This document shows, in pieces, positions 40,331-51,523 of a DNA stretch of 64,000 nt. A program made the position numbers and the translations under genes. The DNA lies in contig CP051141.1 of assembly GCA_001592805.2 (NCBI GenBank), positions 434,001 through 498,000 on the forward strand, in the 5' to 3' direction. Position 1 is the stretch's first letter; the number at the start of each line of letters is the position of its first letter. This stretch comes from Peltaster fructicola. Lineage: Eukaryota > Ascomycota > Dothideomycetes. The notes under the pieces are model-generated. The model was not told the DNA's origin, did not search any database, and saw nothing but the letters and a program-made list of their open reading frames with translations.

Positions 40331-43300
40331 CTACTTAAACTTCGGCAGCTTACGATCCACGCCAAGAGCCTCGATATCCTTGGACTTGTAGAAATGCGGC
40401 GCAATCTCAGACAACCATTCTGGCTGCACAGGCATGACCGAGCGCATGAACTCCTTACTCGTCAAGACAAGCTCATGATAGATTACCCACTTCGGCCGAA
40501 CCTCAAGCAGCACGCTGCTCGGGTGAAGATGGACAGTCATGTTGTTCTTGACCGTCCTATACGAGTCACCGCTCTTCTGCAAGCGTGAAGCATTAGGGAA
40601 GAACCAGAAGCAATGGCTTTCTGTATGGGCGGCAGGTTGCTGGCGCCGCAAGTCGAGACGGTAACTTCCACCCTGTCGCACAGTTTGGTGAGCTGATCCT
40701 CACATCCCTGGCTCGAGTCAAAGACCTCTGCTGCAAGAAGTTCTCTTGCCCACACATATGAGAAGTCGCTATCGACCCATTGATTCCAGATGTTGAGGTA
40801 CGTCAAATGGTCGCCACCTTCCTTCACTGTGAAGCGAGCTCGCGCAGCGTCAGCTTGGAGCTTCTTATCCTTTGGTCGATAGAACAGGGCGCTGGCTTCT
40901 CCCAGCATTGCGACAATACTGAGGACTTCTTCGACACAGCCTTGCTTATCGGCGGCTAAGACTGCTTTCGCCAGCATAGGATCGGTAGGGAACTCAGCCA
41001 TCTGTCGACCGATCTTGGTGAGCTCGCCCTTGTCGTTCAGTGCACCCAATGCGTAGAGCTGCTCGAGGGACCGAATGAGCATATCTGGCGATGGCGGATC
41101 CATGAAATCAAAGTTTAGCAAATCATTGATGCCCAGAGATTTGAGCAGCAAGACAACACTGTTGAGGTTGGTACGTTGTATCTCCGGTGTTGTGCTCTCA
41201 GGCAGATCGTTGTAGTACGACCATTTCGTATACAGACGGAAGCATTTACCTGGGCCTGTTCGTCCAGCACGTCCAGCACGCTGATTTGCCGAAGCTCGCG
41301 AGATAGGTACCGCAACCAGGCTCTCCATGTTCGTTGTGGGTGTATATCGGTTCTCCTTGACATAACCGGGGTCAATAACATACACAATGTTGTCGATCGT
41401 AAGTGATGTCTCTGCGATGTTGGTGGCCAAAACGACCTTCCTCACCTTTGGTGGCGTAGGGTCGAAGATTCGCTGCTGAAGATCTGTAGGCAGGTTGGCG
41501 TAAATTGGACAGATCATCAACTCAGGTGCTGCACTTCCAAGCTTCCGAGCCGTTTCCTGGAGTGATTGTTCTGCTTGTTCGATCTCATCCTGACCGGTCA
41601 AGAAGACTAGAATGTCACCAGGCATTGGCTGGGACAGGTGAATCTGGAAGACAGTGACAATCGCAGCTGATAGATAGTTGGCCTCCGGCTGCAGCGAGTA
41701 ATTCATCTCAACGTCGTAGGTTCGTCCAGGAATGTTGAGAATGGGTGCGTTGTCGAAGAATTCAGAGAACTTCTGTGCATCGAGAGTGGCCGAGGAGATC
41801 AGCAACTTGAGATCAGGACGACCTCGTGCGATATCCTTGACCAGACCGAAGAGTATGTCGGTGTGTAATGTACGCTCATGGGCTTCGTCGATCATGAGAG
41901 CACTGTAGCCAGCAAGATCGGGCTCCGTGAGAAACTCCCTGAGAAGCATACCATCGGTCATGTACTTGAGGGCAGTCTTTTCGCTCGTCGCATCTTCGAA
42001 GCGGATAGCATATCCGACCTCACTGCCAAGCTTCACTCCTATCTCTTCGGCGACACGAGTGGCCACGCTCATGGCAGCAACTCGACGAGGCTGCGTACAG
42101 CCAACCTTCATGCCATTCTTGCAGTAGCCAGCTTCGTACAGGTATTGCGGTAGCTGTGTTGTCTTTCCAGAGCCAGTCTCACCAACGACGATCAGGATTT
42201 GATACTCAGCCACAGCGTCCAAGAACTGCTGACGATACTGGTAGACTGGCAAAGTTTTGCGCTTCTCCTCGATCGTCTTGGCCTTACGCTCGGCGGCGAG
42301 CAATTGCTGTGCTAGAAGTCGCTGCTCCTGTGTCTCCATTTTGGCGAGACCACCTTGCATAGTGGCATCTGTGACCCATTTGACACACTGCTCAGTGTCG
42401 AAGACGTACTCGTAGTTGTTTGTATCAACGCGATCAGCGACAGTGATCTGAGCTTTCGTCTTCGCGAGCTGTTCTCGCTCCCATTCTTCGTGCTCGGTAA
42501 CAAAGCGCTCCTTGCCACGTTCGTCGCGGTCGATATAGCGGCTGTACAATGCATCTTGCTTCCGTCTCGTGTCCAGCTTGCCCTTCTCTGTGATGTAGTC
42601 TTCCGGCATAGCATAGCCATCGTAATGGTCGTCGATATTCTCACGTTCCTCTGCAAGACGTAGAGCTTCGCGATTTCTGGCAAACTCATCTCGTTCAGCT
42701 TGGGATAGGTCTGGGTTTGTGCGCTCTTCCTCTTCTTCTTCAGCGACTTGCTTTCGCAGAAGCGCGAGCTCCTGGGTCGATCGTTTCTTGAGATAGTCCT
42801 GTCGTGATCGTAGCCGAAGAGCCTTCATTTCAGCTTCTGATAGCTTGCCAGACTGGATTCGCTGCTCATTGCTCTCCGTGCCGTTCTTGTCTTTGACGAG
42901 TCTCCTGGTGCTATCTCGTTCCTTGTTCTTCAGACGCTCTTGGAATTCCCGTCGTTCGCGTTGGTCTCGCTCATCTTCATCCTCCTGTTCCTCCTCTTCT
43001 GGCTCGGGATCGAACCGAGCCTGCTTCGTGAGCGGAGGCGATTGCTCAGGCTCAGCTTCAGCTTCTTCATCGCCCCATCGGTCGTCAGATTGATCGCTAG
43101 TTCTTCTCTCTCTTCGACGACGTGTCTTTCTGTGGCGATCACGGCTTGTAGATCGTTCACGCTCTTTGCGGCGCTCTCGATGTCTGTCGCCGTCGCTCTG
43201 GCGCTTTGCTGTGGCGGGTGCAGGCGGTTCCTCGTCTGGCATATCGACAAAAGCATACCTCTTTCTAGCCGTAGCATTGCCCGGCTTCGCGGCTGCTGGC

Positions 43301-43512
43301 TGACTCTGCTGGACTGCCACTCGATTGAACAAATCATCGCTGAACCGGCGCAAGTCAGCATTCTCCGAATCCAGTATGCTTGACAACTTATCAAGCAAAG
43401 CTGAGGAAGTCTTCACCGTTTTCGCAGTCTGTATGACGAAGTCTACTGTCATACTGTCGCTTCCTCCGAGCAACTTGATCAAGTTGTCGGACACAAACGT
43501 TCGTACGTCCAT
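40331..43512 (-). CDS. PRP2: DEAH-box pre-mRNA-splicing ATPase Prp2/DHX16, with one apparent frame break near the C-terminus
   Basis: The spliceosomal helicase that activates the catalytic spliceosome before the first splicing step. It is about 1,060 residues starting MDVRTFVSDNLIKLLGGSD at the first in-frame ATG. An RS/RE/DE-rich N-terminus (RHRERRKERERSTSRDRHR) is followed by motif I GETGSGKTTQLPQYLYEAG, motif II DEAHERTLHTD, motif III SATLDAQKF, motif VI QRAGRAGRTGPGKCFRLYT, a winged-helix/ratchet region and the OB fold. Sense leaves the main frame at about 40602-40603. Main frame AIASG must continue as FFPNASRLQKSGDSYRTVK, which sits in the neighbouring frame and runs to the natural end KLPKFK at 40331. 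One T (coding strand) seems to be missing; the uncorrected frame would stop at 40537 and lose the OB-fold end. Confidence 0.93.
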
Positions 43513-43901
43513 CGTCGCTAGTATGTGCGATTGTATTCGAGGGTCGAAAGGTGTTGCAGTGTGCGAACAGCGTAGTGGTTTACACTTCGAACGTCGTAGT
43601 CTCGAGATGTGCTCCTTGCCAGCATCTAGGCAATGTTGGCAGCTCGATGACACGTAGAGTAGTCCGACCTGTCAGTATGCGATCAAATCATCGCAGATGG
43701 ACAACGTGAAGACTGTCAGTCGATGGTTCTCGTCACTCATATCGCAGCAGTCCTGGAAATTAGACTTCAGGGCCCAAGCTTCGAAATGTTTCTCTGCTAA
43801 AGATCCCCGTTTTGCACCCGGATCATTTTTCTATTGCATCTATCTCACGGCTCTGTCGCATACACCTCCCTTCCTCATTGACCAGTTCGCCGTTCATCAT
43901 C
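43513..43901. promoter_or_regulatory. Divergent promoter between PRP2 and HSP60
   Basis: 389 bp between start codons facing apart. Scattered GAA and TTC triplets occur near 43755-43792, but not in the regular 5-bp phasing of a heat shock element. The last 90 bases or so before HSP60 are pyrimidine-rich. Confidence 0.5.
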
Positions 43902-45687
43902 ATGCAGCGTGCTTTCTCATCAGCGCCACGAACGGCAGTCCGATCGTCCAGTGTACAGCCACTCATCGCCAAGCGATTTGCGCATAAGGTATACATTCAT
44001 CATCCGTACCCATCTAGCACATCTAACCAAGAGTCTACAGGAACTCAAGTTCGGCGTCGAGGGTCGAGCAGCATTACTCAAGGGTGTCGACACACTCGCA
44101 AAGGCAGTATCAAGCACACTTGGTCCAAAGGGACGAAACGTCCTGATAGAATCGAGCTATGGCTCGCCCAAGATCACAAAGGACGGTGTTACTGTCGCAA
44201 AAGCTATCACGTTGAAGGACAAGTTCGAGAATCTTGGTGCACGACTCTTGCAAGACGTCGCTGGCAAGACCAACGAGGTCGCTGGCGATGGAACGACAAC
44301 CGCAACAGTGCTGGCACGTGCCATTTTCTCAGAGACTGTCAAGAATGTCGCCGCCGGCTGCAACCCTATGGACCTGCGACGAGGCACCCAGGCTGCTGTT
44401 GAGGCAGTCGTTAAGTACATGGAGGCAAACAAGAGGGACATCACAACCAGCGAGGAGATCAGCCAGGTCGCCACCATCTCCGCCAACGGCGATGAGCACA
44501 TTGGCAAGCTTCTGTCAAGCGCTATGGAGAAGGTCGGAAAAGAGGGTGTTATCACTGTCAAGGAGGGCAAGACTATCGAGGACGAACTCGAGGTCACTGA
44601 GGGAATGAAGTTCGACCGTGGCTTCATCTCTCCATACTTCATCACAGACACCAAGACCGCCAAGGTTGAGTTCGAGAAGCCACTCATCCTCCTGTCAGAG
44701 AAGAAGATTTCTGCAGTCCAGGACATCGTGCCAGCACTTGAGGCCTCACAGCAGCTTCGACGACCACTGGTCATCATTGCCGAGGACATCGACGGTGAGG
44801 CTCTTGCTGTCTGCATTCTCAACAAGCTCCGTGGTCAGCTTCAGGTCGCAGCCGTCAAGGCACCAGGCTTCGGTGACAACCGCAAGAGCATTCTGGGCGA
44901 TCTTGCAGTCCTCACTAACGGTATCGTCTTCACCGACGAGCTCGATGTCAAGCTTGAGAAGCTTACTCCAGACATGCTTGGATCTACTGGATCCATCACC
45001 ATCACAAAGGAGGACACCGTTCTTCTCAACGGCGAGGGCAGCAAGGATGCAGTAGCACAGCGATGCGAGCAGATCCGAGGCGTCATCGGTGACTCTGGCA
45101 CAAGCGAGTACGAGAAGGAGAAGCTGCAGGAGCGTCTTGCCAAGCTCTCTGGAGGTGTTGCAGTCATTAAGGTTGGTGGCGCTTCCGAGGTCGAGGTTGG
45201 CGAGAAGAAGGACAGAATTGTTGATGCCCTCAACGCTACTCGTGCTGCTGTTGAGCAAGGTATCCTGCCAGGTGGTGGAACTGCTCTCCTCAAGGCTGCC
45301 GCGAACGCTCTCACCAATCTCAAGCCAGCCAACTTCGACCAGCAGCTCGGTGTGTCTATTGTCAAGTCAGCCATCACACGACCTGCACGAACCATCATCG
45401 AGAACGCTGGTATGGAGGGCTCAGTCGTCGTTGGCAAGCTCATGGACGAGTTTGGCAAGGACTTCAACAAGGGATTCGACGCAGCCAAGGGCGAGTACGT
45501 CGACATGATCCAGTCTGGTATTCTTGATCCATTCAAGGTCGTCCGAACTGGTCTGATGGATGCTTCTGGTGTTGCATCACTCCTTGGTACAACTGAGGTT
45601 ACTATCGCTGAGGCACCAGAAGAGAAGGGACCACCAGGAGGTGGCATGCCACCAGGAATGGGCGGCATGGGAGGTATGGGATTCTAG
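43902..45687 (+). CDS. HSP60: Mitochondrial chaperonin Hsp60
   Basis: A group I chaperonin of the mitochondrial matrix that folds imported proteins. Two exons (43902-43988 and 44041-45687) give 577 residues; the 52-nt intron (GTATAC, branch CTAAC, CTACAG) falls right after the mitochondrial targeting peptide. The presequence is basic and Ser-rich ([20 protein letters not shown] and LIAKRFAHK). The mature part begins [20 protein letters not shown]. Chaperonin hallmarks are [45 protein letters not shown] and GGGTALL, plus the GGM-rich C-terminal tail. The length matches fungal Hsp60 (about 580). Codons favour C-ending triplets, consistent with high expression. It is convergent with COQ8. Confidence 0.98.
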
Positions 45688-45968
45688 ACTACTGATGTCT
45701 AAGCCCTACCACGACTGTTCCAACTCTCTTCTTGCATGTTGTTCTTAGCGACTTCTCTCCACTCAGACATTTTTGCATGGTCGGCGAAGCAGAGGTTGGC
45801 GGCTGTCCATCTTTCGAAGCGTAGCTGTGGCAATGCTCGGGGCGGACATGTAAAATATCTGTATCAAAGTTGTGCTATTAGCCATAGGATAAATAACAAG
45901 AGGTGCAACGCACCCTATATGCTCGCTTTTTGTCTATATGCTACAAGATGCTTCGAATGTGTGCAGTA

Positions 45969-48233
45969 TCACGCAGGAGATACCACCTTTTGCTTCCTAC
46001 CATTCCAGACTTCTACAGCATTGCTGAACATATCTCTCGTCTGAATGCGACTCTCAAGTCTGGCACAAAGCAGAAAAGCCCCACTGAGCTTCCTATGCAG
46101 GCTGTAGGTCTCCTCGGGGGGAGGTGATAGACGCTCTTTGAGCATCAACCCAACATTAGCACGTACCCGGTCAGTGATGGTCTGGCTCTTAAAGTCGTAT
46201 ACCTCTGGTGCAGATGACATGAACGGCTCGGCGAGTGTTAGAATAGAGTCCACATGTGCTTTGAGCATTCCAGGACTCTCTTGGCCAGTCAAGTAGCCCA
46301 GCTCAATGCTCAAATCGCGGCATGCGTCTCTGTCTTTCTTACTTGCTGCGATCAGCAAAGAGACATATGGCTCCACGAACTTGTCGGGAAACTCTCTGCT
46401 GGCACCGAAGTCAAGGAGCTGGAGGCGCTTGGTCTCCCTGTCATACAGGAAGTTGGTCCAATTAGGATCTGTCTGCATGAATCGCCACTCCATAAGCTCG
46501 CGCAGGCAGAGTCTCAGAATCTGCGTGCCAAGCCAGTCCCGCTCGTCTTGTGTTAAAGTAGGGATCTTGGTTACCGCCTTACCAGACATAAATTCGAGCG
46601 TAAGGACGTCTGGACCACATGCCTCGGTGTACACCTCAGGGACTGCGAATGTGTCTGGTTCATCTGCGATGAGGCCTCTGAAACGTGTGCAGGCCTCAGC
46701 TTCACGCTCATAGTCGCATTCCCAGCCAAGCTCTAGACGAGCATTCGCTATCGTCTTCTCCAAGAACAGTCCACGAGGAAGGAGTCGGCTCGCCGTCAAC
46801 AGTAGAGATAGATTGTTCAGGTCGGAATCGATGCTGTTCCGTACACCAGGGTACTGGATTTTGACAGCAACATCCCGCCCATTAGATGCGAGAGTCGCTT
46901 TGTGCACTTGTCCTATCGATGCTGCGGCAAATGGCTTCTCTTCGAAGTAGGAGTATAAATCCCTCCAGTTGTCTCCCAAATTCGCAACGAGGACTTTATT
47001 GCGCTGAGATGCCGGCATGTAATCTGCACTGTCTTGCACCCGCTGAAGGACCGTATTGATAGCAGGTGGTAGAACCTTGGAATCCTGGAAGCTCATCATC
47101 TGACCTAGCTTAAGTGCAGCACCTCGCATGCGACTGAGCTTAGCAACGAGTCGGCTCATGTTGGCTTCGCTGAGCATAAGGCTGCCAGTAGCACCACCAC
47201 CAGTTGCACGGCGGAAGCTTTCATTCACGGCGCCGAATGCCATGCTAGTTGCCAGTCCACCATATTGCCAGAGACGCCCAAATCGGGAGGATGGTACTCG
47301 AGACTCGCGCATGTGGTACTCCTTCTCTTCTACGGGTGCGACTTCTGGTCGTGGCTCGTCAGCTATCGATTGCGCAAGGCTTGCCATGTCAGAATCGGCC
47401 GGTTCTGTTGCTTCAGTCGTGGTGGCGGTGGTCTGATCTTCCATAACTGATGCATTCTGCTTCCGTCTATCTGCAGCAGCGACCATCTCAGGTAGTGGCT
47501 TAGGTGGAAGTTTCTGCCTGTCTCTATACGGATTCGCCTTGTTGGACTGCCCAAGCACCTCAGCAACCCTGGGACTGTAGAAGACATCTGTATTGACACC
47601 ATCTGGCGCATCCGCCGTTGTACGAGTGTAGTAGACATCTTGATCAACCTTGGAACTAACGTGTTCATCCGTGCCTTGCACATCGCTCGTAGCTCTCGGT
47701 AGTTTCTTACGTGGTAGCGAAGATAGTTCAGGCGAGATGTGGCCAGATCTCTGATCGAAAGTATCACTCCCAGCGCCTGTGTCTGCAGCCACTTGAGTGT
47801 CCGCGCTCACTGAAGGTATCTGTCTCTCTGCCTGCCGCTGAAGTTCGCGACGTTGTAGTGCTGACAATGTACCATCGCCCGTCTCTTCCACATTTTGTGT
47901 GCTTGTCCTGACAAGTGGTGTCGAGTCTCCAGTCACCTTCGACGTATTGTCGCTTGCAGCTGCATCAGCTTGGATCTTTGAGGCGATATCGTCCTTTCTC
48001 TTAGTCACATCATCCTGCCAGATTGGTCCTTGCTCGTCCAGGCGTTTTCCAAGCTCTCTCGCAGCTTGTAACGTTACCGTCAGTCGATCTGTTTGGCTCT
48101 TCACAGCTTGAGCTAAGCTGCTTGTCTCAGACCACAAGCTCCATTGGTCGCGTCGAAGCTTCAGATGCTGTGATGCAACAGCTCTTGATGCGTGAAGAAC
48201 TTTTGCAGCATCAAGAATTCTCTTGCCAGCCAT
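45969..48233 (-). CDS. COQ8: Atypical kinase/ATPase Coq8 (ABC1/ADCK3 family), mitochondrial
   Basis: Supports assembly of the ubiquinone-synthesis complex on the matrix face of the inner membrane. It is 754 residues and intronless. The ABC1 domain covers the C-terminal 430 or so: SRFGRLWQYGGLATSMAFGA, the family-defining KxGQ motif in ALKLGQMMSFQD (near 375), the Ala-rich loop AAASIGQVHKA (near 436), VAVKIQYPGV with the nucleotide-contacting Lys, QTDPNWTNFLYD and the metal-binding LLDFGASREF (near 607). The N-terminal 300 residues are low-complexity and not conserved, longer than in yeast Coq8 (501 residues in all). The extreme N-terminus is basic and amphipathic (MAGKRILDAAKVLHASRA), suiting mitochondrial import. 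Confidence 0.94.
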   Translation of the reverse strand: MAGKRILDAAKVLHASRAVASQHLKLRRDQWSLWSETSSLAQAVKSQTDRLTVTLQAARELGKRLDEQGPIWQDDVTKRKDDIASKIQADAAASDNTSKVTGDSTPLVRTSTQNVEETGDGTLSALQRRELQRQAERQIPSVSADTQVAADTGAGSDTFDQRSGHISPELSSLPRKKLPRATSDVQGTDEHVSSKVDQDVYYTRTTADAPDGVNTDVFYSPRVAEVLGQSNKANPYRDRQKLPPKPLPEMVAAADRRKQNASVMEDQTTATTTEATEPADSDMASLAQSIADEPRPEVAPVEEKEYHMRESRVPSSRFGRLWQYGGLATSMAFGAVNESFRRATGGGATGSLMLSEANMSRLVAKLSRMRGAALKLGQMMSFQDSKVLPPAINTVLQRVQDSADYMPASQRNKVLVANLGDNWRDLYSYFEEKPFAAASIGQVHKATLASNGRDVAVKIQYPGVRNSIDSDLNNLSLLLTASRLLPRGLFLEKTIANARLELGWECDYEREAEACTRFRGLIADEPDTFAVPEVYTEACGPDVLTLEFMSGKAVTKIPTLTQDERDWLGTQILRLCLRELMEWRFMQTDPNWTNFLYDRETKRLQLLDFGASREFPDKFVEPYVSLLIAASKKDRDACRDLSIELGYLTGQESPGMLKAHVDSILTLAEPFMSSAPEVYDFKSQTITDRVRANVGLMLKERLSPPPEETYSLHRKLSGAFLLCARLESRIQTRDMFSNAVEVWNGRKQKVVSPA

Positions 48234-48734
48234 GCGTTGGGAGGTTGCAGTGATCGGTTCTACGTCGTCATCGCATCGGCTGTCATATTGATTTCGTGTG
48301 TTGAAGCATTGCTCTCTAGAGAAATATTACGGCATTGGATGATGTCGATGAGGCCCGTGCGAGGTGATCGTCATGACTTCAATGCTTCATACAGCTCTAT
48401 TTCTTTGCCTCAACCTCTGCACAACCTACAACCTGGACAACAAGACTCCATAAGTTATCACGAAACAAATTGCGATATCCTCACGATGCACCGCATGCTG
48501 AGTGATGTAGAAACGTGCGAAATGTGCAACATGTTCCATTCTGCACACGCAAGTAATATACTGCGAAGACATCGGATCAAATCGCATAACAGTCAAGTAC
48601 TTAACCTCAACATCGCTGAATGGCTGGCAGATACGACTGATCGACAAATGGACGTGTGCCAGTATGGCACATTATGATACAAGATCATTATAGGATATAG
48701 TCGTTAAACATGATCATTCGTGGCAGCGTATCGC
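48234..48734. other. Intergenic, COQ8 promoter and 3' end of the KGG gene
   Basis: Contains the COQ8 upstream region and the terminator of the next - strand gene. A 161-codon + strand frame across it looks random in composition. No gene is supported. Confidence 0.5.
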
Positions 48735-49031
48735 CTAGTTGGAGGACTGTCCACCCTTCTTTCCAGCCTCGACTGGGTCGACCTTTCCGCCGGCGAACTG
48801 GCCCTTTCCACTGGATCCAGAGTCGTCGCTGCTGGAGGACTGCTCTCCACCGACTGAGCCACCCTGCTTGCCAGCCTCATGTGGGTCAACCTTGCCGTGG
48901 GCGAACTCTCCGGTGCCGACACGCTTGTCTGGCTGGCCGTCCTTGCGGAGACCGTCGTGCTCTGTGAAGTGTTAGGTAAGTTTGGCAGACTACACCAAGT
49001 AGAACTCACCAGTTGGCTTGTAGTCAGACAT
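48735..49031 (-). CDS. KGG-motif / Con-10-like small stress protein
   Basis: An 82-residue hydrophilic protein from two exons (49031-49010 and 48961-48735) with a 48-nt intron. It starts MSDYKPTEHDGLRKDGQPDK and has two copies of a Gly/Lys motif: GEFAHGKVDPHEAGKQGG and GQFAGGKVDPVEAGKKGG, separated by a Ser/Asp linker. This is the pattern of fungal conidiation-specific (Con-10-like) and bacterial KGG stress proteins, which accumulate in spores or under stress; the molecular function is not known. Composition (Gly, Lys, Asp, Ser, no Cys) marks it as disordered and hydrophilin-like. A TATAAG (49127-49132, - strand) and a C/A-rich leader just before the ATG suggest strong or inducible expression. 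Confidence 0.85.
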
Positions 49032-50326
49032 GTTGATTGTTTTGGTGGTAAGTTGGTGAGACTTGAGTGTTGTTGTTGATTGTTTGTTGTTGGATAATGA
49101 GAGAAAAGTGGTTGGGACTGCTCATACTTATACACAATCCAGCACTCCTGGATCATCGATTGAGAGAAGTCGATGCCGTCAGCGTACGATCACGCGAGTG
49201 CTCAGCTCTGGCCACACAATCCATGCAAACGGGCTGGCTGTCGCTTGCAGCTTACTCAAAGTGAGCATGATGCTGAGGATCGTGACGTTGCCATGACGAG
49301 GACCAATGTGTGGCTCTGAACACAGAGCCAAATGCTGTCATAGAGCACCTATCTGGTATAGACCGCTTCGAGATCTAACCGTGGTCGCCAGGGTTGATTT
49401 GAAGATGCGACTAATGCCGGCAGCGATCCTCCTGCAGTAGTGGCATCTGGGGCAGTGACAAGATTCACGATCCAGATCTAAGCTGCATTCCATCGGCAAG
49501 GCATTGACGCGGTTGGTCGTCTTACTACAAGTACCCACAATGACGAGAACTTCATCATCGATTTGTGCTTGGACACCTTGCACGAATTGACATGTTGCAA
49601 TGGAGCGGCAGATTGACGATATCGACCAGTTCCGAGAATCATATCCCTAGTTAGGACGATTAGGTGGTTGGTGACATTAGTGCTTGATCAATGACGACTG
49701 CATAAGGCAGGTCATTCACAGAGGAGATATTTCTCTCCCTGGCCCCGGTGGGTTTGTCACAGTAACCGGGACAGTTTACAATATGACAGGTCTCGTCCGG
49801 TTGCAGCGTGCATGAGAGCTGGTCGTTGCGCTGTGCAGCATATACCTGCATGGTGGTCAAGGATTCAATCCTGATCAGATCGAGGCTAAATGCTCCCTGC
49901 AATCTAAAGCATATCGTACGACCACTTCAGCTCGAAGAGGGAGGCTATCATTGATCGTCGCGGGCTCCACTAGACGGCTATGATGTTCAGGGCATCGATT
50001 CGCGAGACGTCAGATCGAGATGAGTTTTGATGGCGTCGTGACCACGTTGTGGCCCTAGACACAAGTGCCAGGCACCCTTCGATGCACAGGAACTGATCAG
50101 CACAAGTGACACAACCTGTTAGGCAAAGGCTGATCGGAGAATATCTGCGGTTTATGGTCAGAACAACCTAGCCGAGGTACACTTCAGGCATGTAGCACGC
50201 CCGCCTCTGAGGTATAGCCGGTTTTGAGGTCTTCAAGCGGAAGTCTTATACATCATGATGATGCGTGGAGCATTGACACAAACCTTCGACCTGACGTGAT
50301 CGCCTAGCATTCGACCTGATACGAGC
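49032..50326. promoter_or_regulatory. 1.3-kb divergent upstream region of the KGG and SDR genes
   Basis: Upstream region for two divergent genes. The TATA-like TATAAG at 49127-49132 (- strand) serves the KGG gene. Beyond it I see no coding frame with intron support and no clear repeat. The large size is in keeping with a regulated stress gene promoter (inference). Confidence 0.5.
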
Positions 50327-51366
50327 ATGTCTGGTGCTCCGAAAGCAAGGCTGCAAGCGCTCAGCGAGCAGCTTGTCAAGCCAAAGTCTGCTCCAGGCTC
50401 TTTCGAGGGCATTCCAAAGATTCCCAAGATCGCCGAAGACGCTGCGGGTCCGTACGTTGCTTCGAGGACGTATGCGATTACGCCTCTGCTGACTCTGTTC
50501 GCAGAAGCGTTGCTGGCAAGGTCGTAATCATCAGTGGTGCGAACTCGCCCTTGGGCATAGGCAGAGCTGCCGCTCACCAGTTTGCTCACAATGGCGCAAA
50601 GGCCATCTTCATTTGCGACTACAACACAGAGCATCTCGACACACATAAGCGAGAGATAGCCTCTCTGTATCCAAAAGTCGATGTACACACCAGCAAAGTG
50701 GACGCCGGAGAAGAGGCGGACGTGGAAAGGATAGTCAATGAGGCATTAGAGAAGTATGGTCGACTGGACGTCTTCTTCGCCAATGCCGGCATAAGTGTCA
50801 CCATGGCCAGCGTGCTGGATGCAGAGGTAGACGACTTCATGCAGGTCATGAAGACAAATGCACTTAGGTAAGTGTGAGATGTCTTGAGCAACGCAGCTAA
50901 CTTTTGCAGCGTATTCCTGGCTGTCAAACATGGAGCACGAGGTATGCAGGTTACATCAGATGCAAAGCCATATCCACAAGGATCGATCATTGGTACGGCC
51001 TCAGTTGCTGGCATCAGATCAAACGCAGGAGCAACAGATTACTCAGCCAGCAAGGCCGCAGTCATGTCGATAATGCAGACATCAGCATATCAGCTAGCTG
51101 GCAAGGGCATTAGATGCAACGCCATCTGCCCTGGTATTATCGAGACAGGAATGACGAGCCTCATGTATGAGATGGCAAGAGCACGAGGGACCGAGAAGAA
51201 AATTGGACAACTCAATCCACTGAGAAGAGGTGGTGTTGCGGACGAGATCGCTCGCGTTGCGCTCTTCCTCGGCAGTGATGCTTCCAGCTACGTCAATGGT
51301 CAGTCGTGGGCTGTTGACGGCGGTCTCAGTGCTGGACATCCATACGTTATTGGAAAGCTAGCATGA
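50327..51366 (+). CDS. Short-chain dehydrogenase/reductase (classical SDR)
   Basis: An NAD(P)-dependent oxidoreductase of 314 residues from three exons: 50327-50451, 50505-50867 and 50910-51366, with introns of 53 and 42 nt. After a 45-residue leader the Rossmann motif reads VIISGANSPLGIGRAAA; the Asp after the second strand (FICDYN) suggests NAD(H). Then come FFANAGIS, the catalytic Ser in GTASVAG and YSASK with the catalytic Tyr and Lys, and ICPGIIETGM after beta 6. The end WAVDGGLSAGHPYVIGKLA is typical of fungal oxidoreductases annotated as peroxisomal or 2,4-dienoyl-like, but there is no C-terminal SKL-type signal (it ends KLA). The substrate cannot be told. Confidence 0.92.
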
Positions 51367-51523
51367 ATGCAAAAGAGTTCTCGCTATGTGTTTCCAGTGT
51401 CTTGTGACAAGTGATATGAACTGAGAAGCTTGGCTTCATACGAAAGGGCAGCCAACGCCAGTAGGGCACATGCATCGAATAATTTTGGCGCACTTTGAGC
51501 ATCACTAACCCATGCTATACTCT

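Noticed and set aside
43000-43025. tRNA T-arm-like inverted repeat
   Set aside because: It lies inside PRP2 coding sequence and no A box, anticodon stem or acceptor stem accompanies it.
43750-43800. Possible heat shock element upstream of HSP60
   Set aside because: GAA and TTC triplets are present but not in contiguous alternating 5-bp units.
48704-49156. 150-codon - strand ORF over the KGG gene
   Set aside because: It reads a different frame through the 48-nt intron and the leader. The spliced 82-residue model has the recognisable repeats.
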